Positions 14,095 through 15,773 of a stretch of DNA of 15,773 nt are shown piece after piece (position 1 is the stretch's first letter; every line of letters begins with the position of its first letter). Made by a program: the position numbers and the translations under genes. Source of the DNA: Oscillospiraceae bacterium (GTDB taxonomy: Bacteria > Bacillota > Clostridia > Oscillospirales > Oscillospiraceae); the NCBI GenBank assembly GCA_028691385.1, contig JAQUZL010000037.1, positions 1-15,773 on the forward strand, written 5' to 3'. Under the pieces are notes generated by a model. The model saw only the letters and a list, made by a program, of their open reading frames with translations. It was not told the DNA's origin and did no database searches.

Positions 14095-14466
14095 ATGCAG
14101 GTGCACGCAGGGGAATCCAGAGAGGACTATCTGGAAACAATTTTGATCATCCAGCAGCAGCGCGGCGCGGTGCGCAGCGTGGAAATTGCGGAATACCTGA
14201 ACTATTCCGCACCCAGTGTCAGCCGCGCCATGAGTCTGCTGCGGGAAGCGCAGCTCATTACCATGGATAAAAGCGGCTTGATCCAGCTGACCCAGACCGG
14301 GTGCGCGCTGGCCGAGCAGATCTATGAGCGGCATCGCCTGTTGACCCGATTTTTGATGAACCTCGGCGTATCGCGGGAAACGGCGGAGCAGGATGCCTGC
14401 CGCATGGAGCACGTGATCAGCGCGGAAAGCTTTGAAAAAATGAAAGAACACGCAGGAATCTGCTGA
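14095..14466 (+). CDS. DtxR/MntR-family metal-dependent transcription regulator
   Basis: A 123-residue regulator in the short MntR-like form without the SH3-like third domain. The N-terminal winged helix includes SREDYLETI (8-16) and the recognition helix SAPSVSRAMSLLREAQLI (38-55). The dimerisation/metal domain has YERHRLLTRFL (77-87) and DACRMEHVIS (100-109). Visible ligand candidates are D11, E14, H80, C102, E105 and H106. D11/E14 match MntR D8/E11, while C102-x-x-E-H matches the DtxR/IdeR primary site. A Mn- or Fe-responsive repressor is therefore likely, with the metal uncertain. GGGAGG lies 6 bases before ATG at 14095. It has its own promoter with a palindrome over the -10, suggesting autoregulation. 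No transporter target gene is in the window. Confidence 0.9.
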   Translation: MQVHAGESREDYLETILIIQQQRGAVRSVEIAEYLNYSAPSVSRAMSLLREAQLITMDKSGLIQLTQTGCALAEQIYERHRLLTRFLMNLGVSRETAEQDACRMEHVISAESFEKMKEHAGIC

Positions 14467-14482
14467 AAAACAGGGGCGAAGG

Positions 14483-14517
14483 AAAGGGAGCTGTTGCAAT
14501 GCAACAGCTCCCTTTTT
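14483..14517. terminator. Bidirectional terminator, 16-base perfect stem
   Basis: Arms 14483-14498 and 14500-14515 are exact complements around one A; the core is GGGAGCTGTTGCA. TTTTT follows on the plus strand and AAA pairs precede it, so it serves the DtxR-family gene strongly and the convergent FliB-like gene more weakly. Confidence 0.9.
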
Positions 14518-14519
14518 AA

Positions 14520-15596
14520 CTATTCCATGGCGTCAATCAGCCCGGCAAACAGGCGGCTGCCGCCGGCGTGCCAGATTTGCTCCATGTTTTCCTCGGAGTG
14601 CTCAATCTCTCTGGAAAACCGATAGGCAAGCGTCGCCAGCTCGGATGCCACACCGGTGACCGATGCGGCAAGCTGCAGCATCCGCACGCAGATTGCCATG
14701 CCGCGCACGCGATGGACAATGCGTCCGTCGTTGACGGCCTTGAGAAAATAGCGGTACAAAAAATATACCAGAAGATGCTCATACTGCCAGTCAGACACGG
14801 TGGACGCGGCAATGTGCGGCAAGGCCTGCTGTACCTGCCGGACGGCGTCCGGCCACTGTGGTGCGCCGATCGGCTCCATTTGCGCAAACAACTGGGCAAT
14901 GCGCGCGTCGTAAATCGCGCCGCGCCGCGCGCGCGCAGGAAGCTGCTGCGCACGCTCCGCCCGCGCGGGCGCTTCGTCATAGGTCTTGCACAGCGCGCGG
15001 ATTTCGGCAAAGCACCGCTTTTTGTACAGCCGCTGCACAGCGGCCGCAAAATCCAGCAGCAGCGCCATCCGGCGCGAAAATGGCAGGCTGCGATCCTGCA
15101 CCATGGCAATCGCGGCGTCCCGGCAGCGCCGGAGGGTGAGATAGCGCTCCGGGTCCAAATCATTAGGCTCGGGCAGCTCGTCAAGCGTCGCCTGCGTGAT
15201 GGTAAGGGGCGCAGGGGCAGAAAAAAGCCGCCGCGCGGCCTCCGGGCAGGAGATGGCAAGGCAAAATTCGCGAGTACCGCCGTAAATCTCATTGAAGCGC
15301 GGATAGAGCGCGCAGTTCACGCCGAGGTGTTCCTCGCCGAGACTGCGCTGCACGGAGCAAAAACCGTCCGGCAGCAGCAGGGGACAAAAGCCGCCTTTGA
15401 GCTGAAAAATCGTACCATCCGGCGTCTTGGTCATCAGCGCGCGCAGCCGCTCGCCCAGAGCGCCCTCTAAATGCTGATAATATACTGCGGTTTCATCATC
15501 AACGGTGACCTCCCAGTTTTGGCAGCAGGTGTCTGGGCAGTCGCCGGCCAGACAGGTGAAGCCATCAAAACAGGACAGGGTATGTAATGTCATCAT
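14520..15596 (-). CDS. fliB: FliB-family cysteine-rich protein (flagellin lysine-N-methylase-like)
   Basis: A 358-residue protein with the FliB N-terminal signature: FTCLAGDCPDTCCQNWEVTV (13-32), with C15, C20, C24 and C25. GGFCPLL (C71), DGFCSVQ (C80), VNCALYPR (C95) and C112/C117 follow. Such clustered cysteines suggest a bound metal or Fe-S centre. In Salmonella FliB N-methylates lysines of flagellin; many Firmicutes encode this family, including ones without flagella, so the substrate here may differ. The C-terminal half is helical and less conserved. Of two adjacent ATGs I take 15596, 8 bases after AAGGAG. It has its own promoter (15625-15653) and ends 3 bases from a shared terminator, so it is monocistronic. 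No flagellar or flagellin gene is in view. Confidence 0.87.
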   Translation of the reverse strand: MMTLHTLSCFDGFTCLAGDCPDTCCQNWEVTVDDETAVYYQHLEGALGERLRALMTKTPDGTIFQLKGGFCPLLLPDGFCSVQRSLGEEHLGVNCALYPRFNEIYGGTREFCLAISCPEAARRLFSAPAPLTITQATLDELPEPNDLDPERYLTLRRCRDAAIAMVQDRSLPFSRRMALLLDFAAAVQRLYKKRCFAEIRALCKTYDEAPARAERAQQLPARARRGAIYDARIAQLFAQMEPIGAPQWPDAVRQVQQALPHIAASTVSDWQYEHLLVYFLYRYFLKAVNDGRIVHRVRGMAICVRMLQLAASVTGVASELATLAYRFSREIEHSEENMEQIWHAGGSRLFAGLIDAME

Positions 15597-15624
15597 GTTG
15601 CATTCTCCTTCTTCCTATGCACCG

Positions 15625-15653
15625 ATTATAGCAGCCCGTTTGCTCGTGCGCAA
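15625..15653 (-). promoter_or_regulatory. Promoter of the FliB-family gene
   Basis: On the minus strand TTGCGC (15653-15648), 17-base spacer, perfect TATAAT (15630-15625) with an upstream TGC that gives an extended -10. The start would be near 15618, about 22 bases before the ATG. Confidence 0.75.
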
Positions 15654-15671
15654 GTCCCGCCTGTGGGCGAA

Positions 15672-15705
15672 AAAAGCGCCGTTCCCGGGAGGGAACGGCG
15701 CTTTT
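15672..15705 (-). terminator. Rho-independent terminator of the gene at the right edge
   Basis: Perfect 15-base arms (15672-15686 and 15691-15705) around a 4-base loop. The core is GCGCCGTTCCC and its complement, and on the minus strand the stem runs into a T tract. It lies 11 bases after the TAA at 15717. Confidence 0.92.
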
Positions 15706-15716
15706 CAAAGCTTCAA

Positions 15717-15773
15717 TTAGATCTTTGCGACCTTTGCAGCCTTCAGTGCTTCGCACAGCATCGGGACAACCGT
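15717..15773 (-). CDS. 3' end of an unidentified gene
   Basis: The last 18 codons of a minus-strand gene that continues past the right edge, ending PMLCEALKAAKVAKI and TAA at 15719-15717. The terminator just downstream supports it as a real gene end. The lysine/alanine-rich helical tail is not enough to name a family. Confidence 0.7.
   Translation of the reverse strand, partial: TVVPMLCEALKAAKVAKI

Noticed and set aside
1..15773. CRISPR arrays, insertion sequences, prophage, toxin-antitoxin or defence genes, tRNA
   Set aside because: I looked for direct repeats with spacers, terminal inverted repeats, transposase or integrase motifs and tRNA-like cloverleafs and saw none; long inverted repeats present are terminators between genes.

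Overview
The window looks like a chromosomal core segment of a GC-rich member of the Clostridia (Bacillota), probably in the Oscillospiraceae/Ruminococcaceae neighbourhood. The basis is the gene content (a RecJ-Rel-Dtd-HemZ run, a SpoVB-like flippase, an XpaC-family protein, a FliB-like protein), strong AGGAGG-type ribosome binding sites, consensus SigA-type promoters, and frequent TTG starts. The taxon is inferred from gene content only. I see no transposase, integrase, phage gene, CRISPR array, tRNA or rRNA.

Region 1 (1-9755, minus strand) is one tightly packed operon read right to left from a good promoter at 9727-9755. The order is recJ (single-strand exonuclease), relA/rel ((p)ppGpp synthetase/hydrolase), dtd (D-aminoacyl-tRNA deacylase), an MBL-fold hydrolase, hemZ (radical SAM, coproporphyrinogen-oxidase-like), a uridine-kinase-like P-loop kinase, an MTA/SAH-deaminase-like amidohydrolase, and a SpoVB/MurJ-type flippase cut by the window edge. 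Gaps range from a 4-base overlap to 17 bases, and no internal terminator was seen. Housekeeping repair, stringent response and tRNA proofreading are thus joined to less understood metabolic enzymes. The apt gene usually found between recJ and rel in Firmicutes, and hisS-aspS downstream, are missing here.

Region 2 (9756-11116, plus strand) holds a membrane-anchored metallophosphoesterase and a small two-helix membrane protein with a C-terminal zinc ribbon. It ends at an almost perfectly palindromic bidirectional terminator.

Region 3 (11109-12828, minus strand) holds a Cof-type HAD phosphatase followed by an unrecognised protein with a proline-rich N-terminal segment.

Region 4 (12846-14517, plus strand) holds an XpaC-family membrane protein and a short DtxR/MntR-family metal regulator. 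The regulator has its own promoter and a palindrome over the -10 element, and ends at a second bidirectional terminator. Region 5 (14520-15773, minus strand) holds a cysteine-rich FliB-family protein with its own promoter, then the terminator and last 18 codons of another gene.

I do not see a clear new defence or mobile system. The points most worth a second look are the mixed DtxR/MntR metal ligand set and its operator, the FliB-like protein with no flagellar genes in view, the unrecognised proline-rich protein, the short kinase without its usual N-terminal half, and the zinc-ribbon gene with a near-leaderless promoter arrangement.
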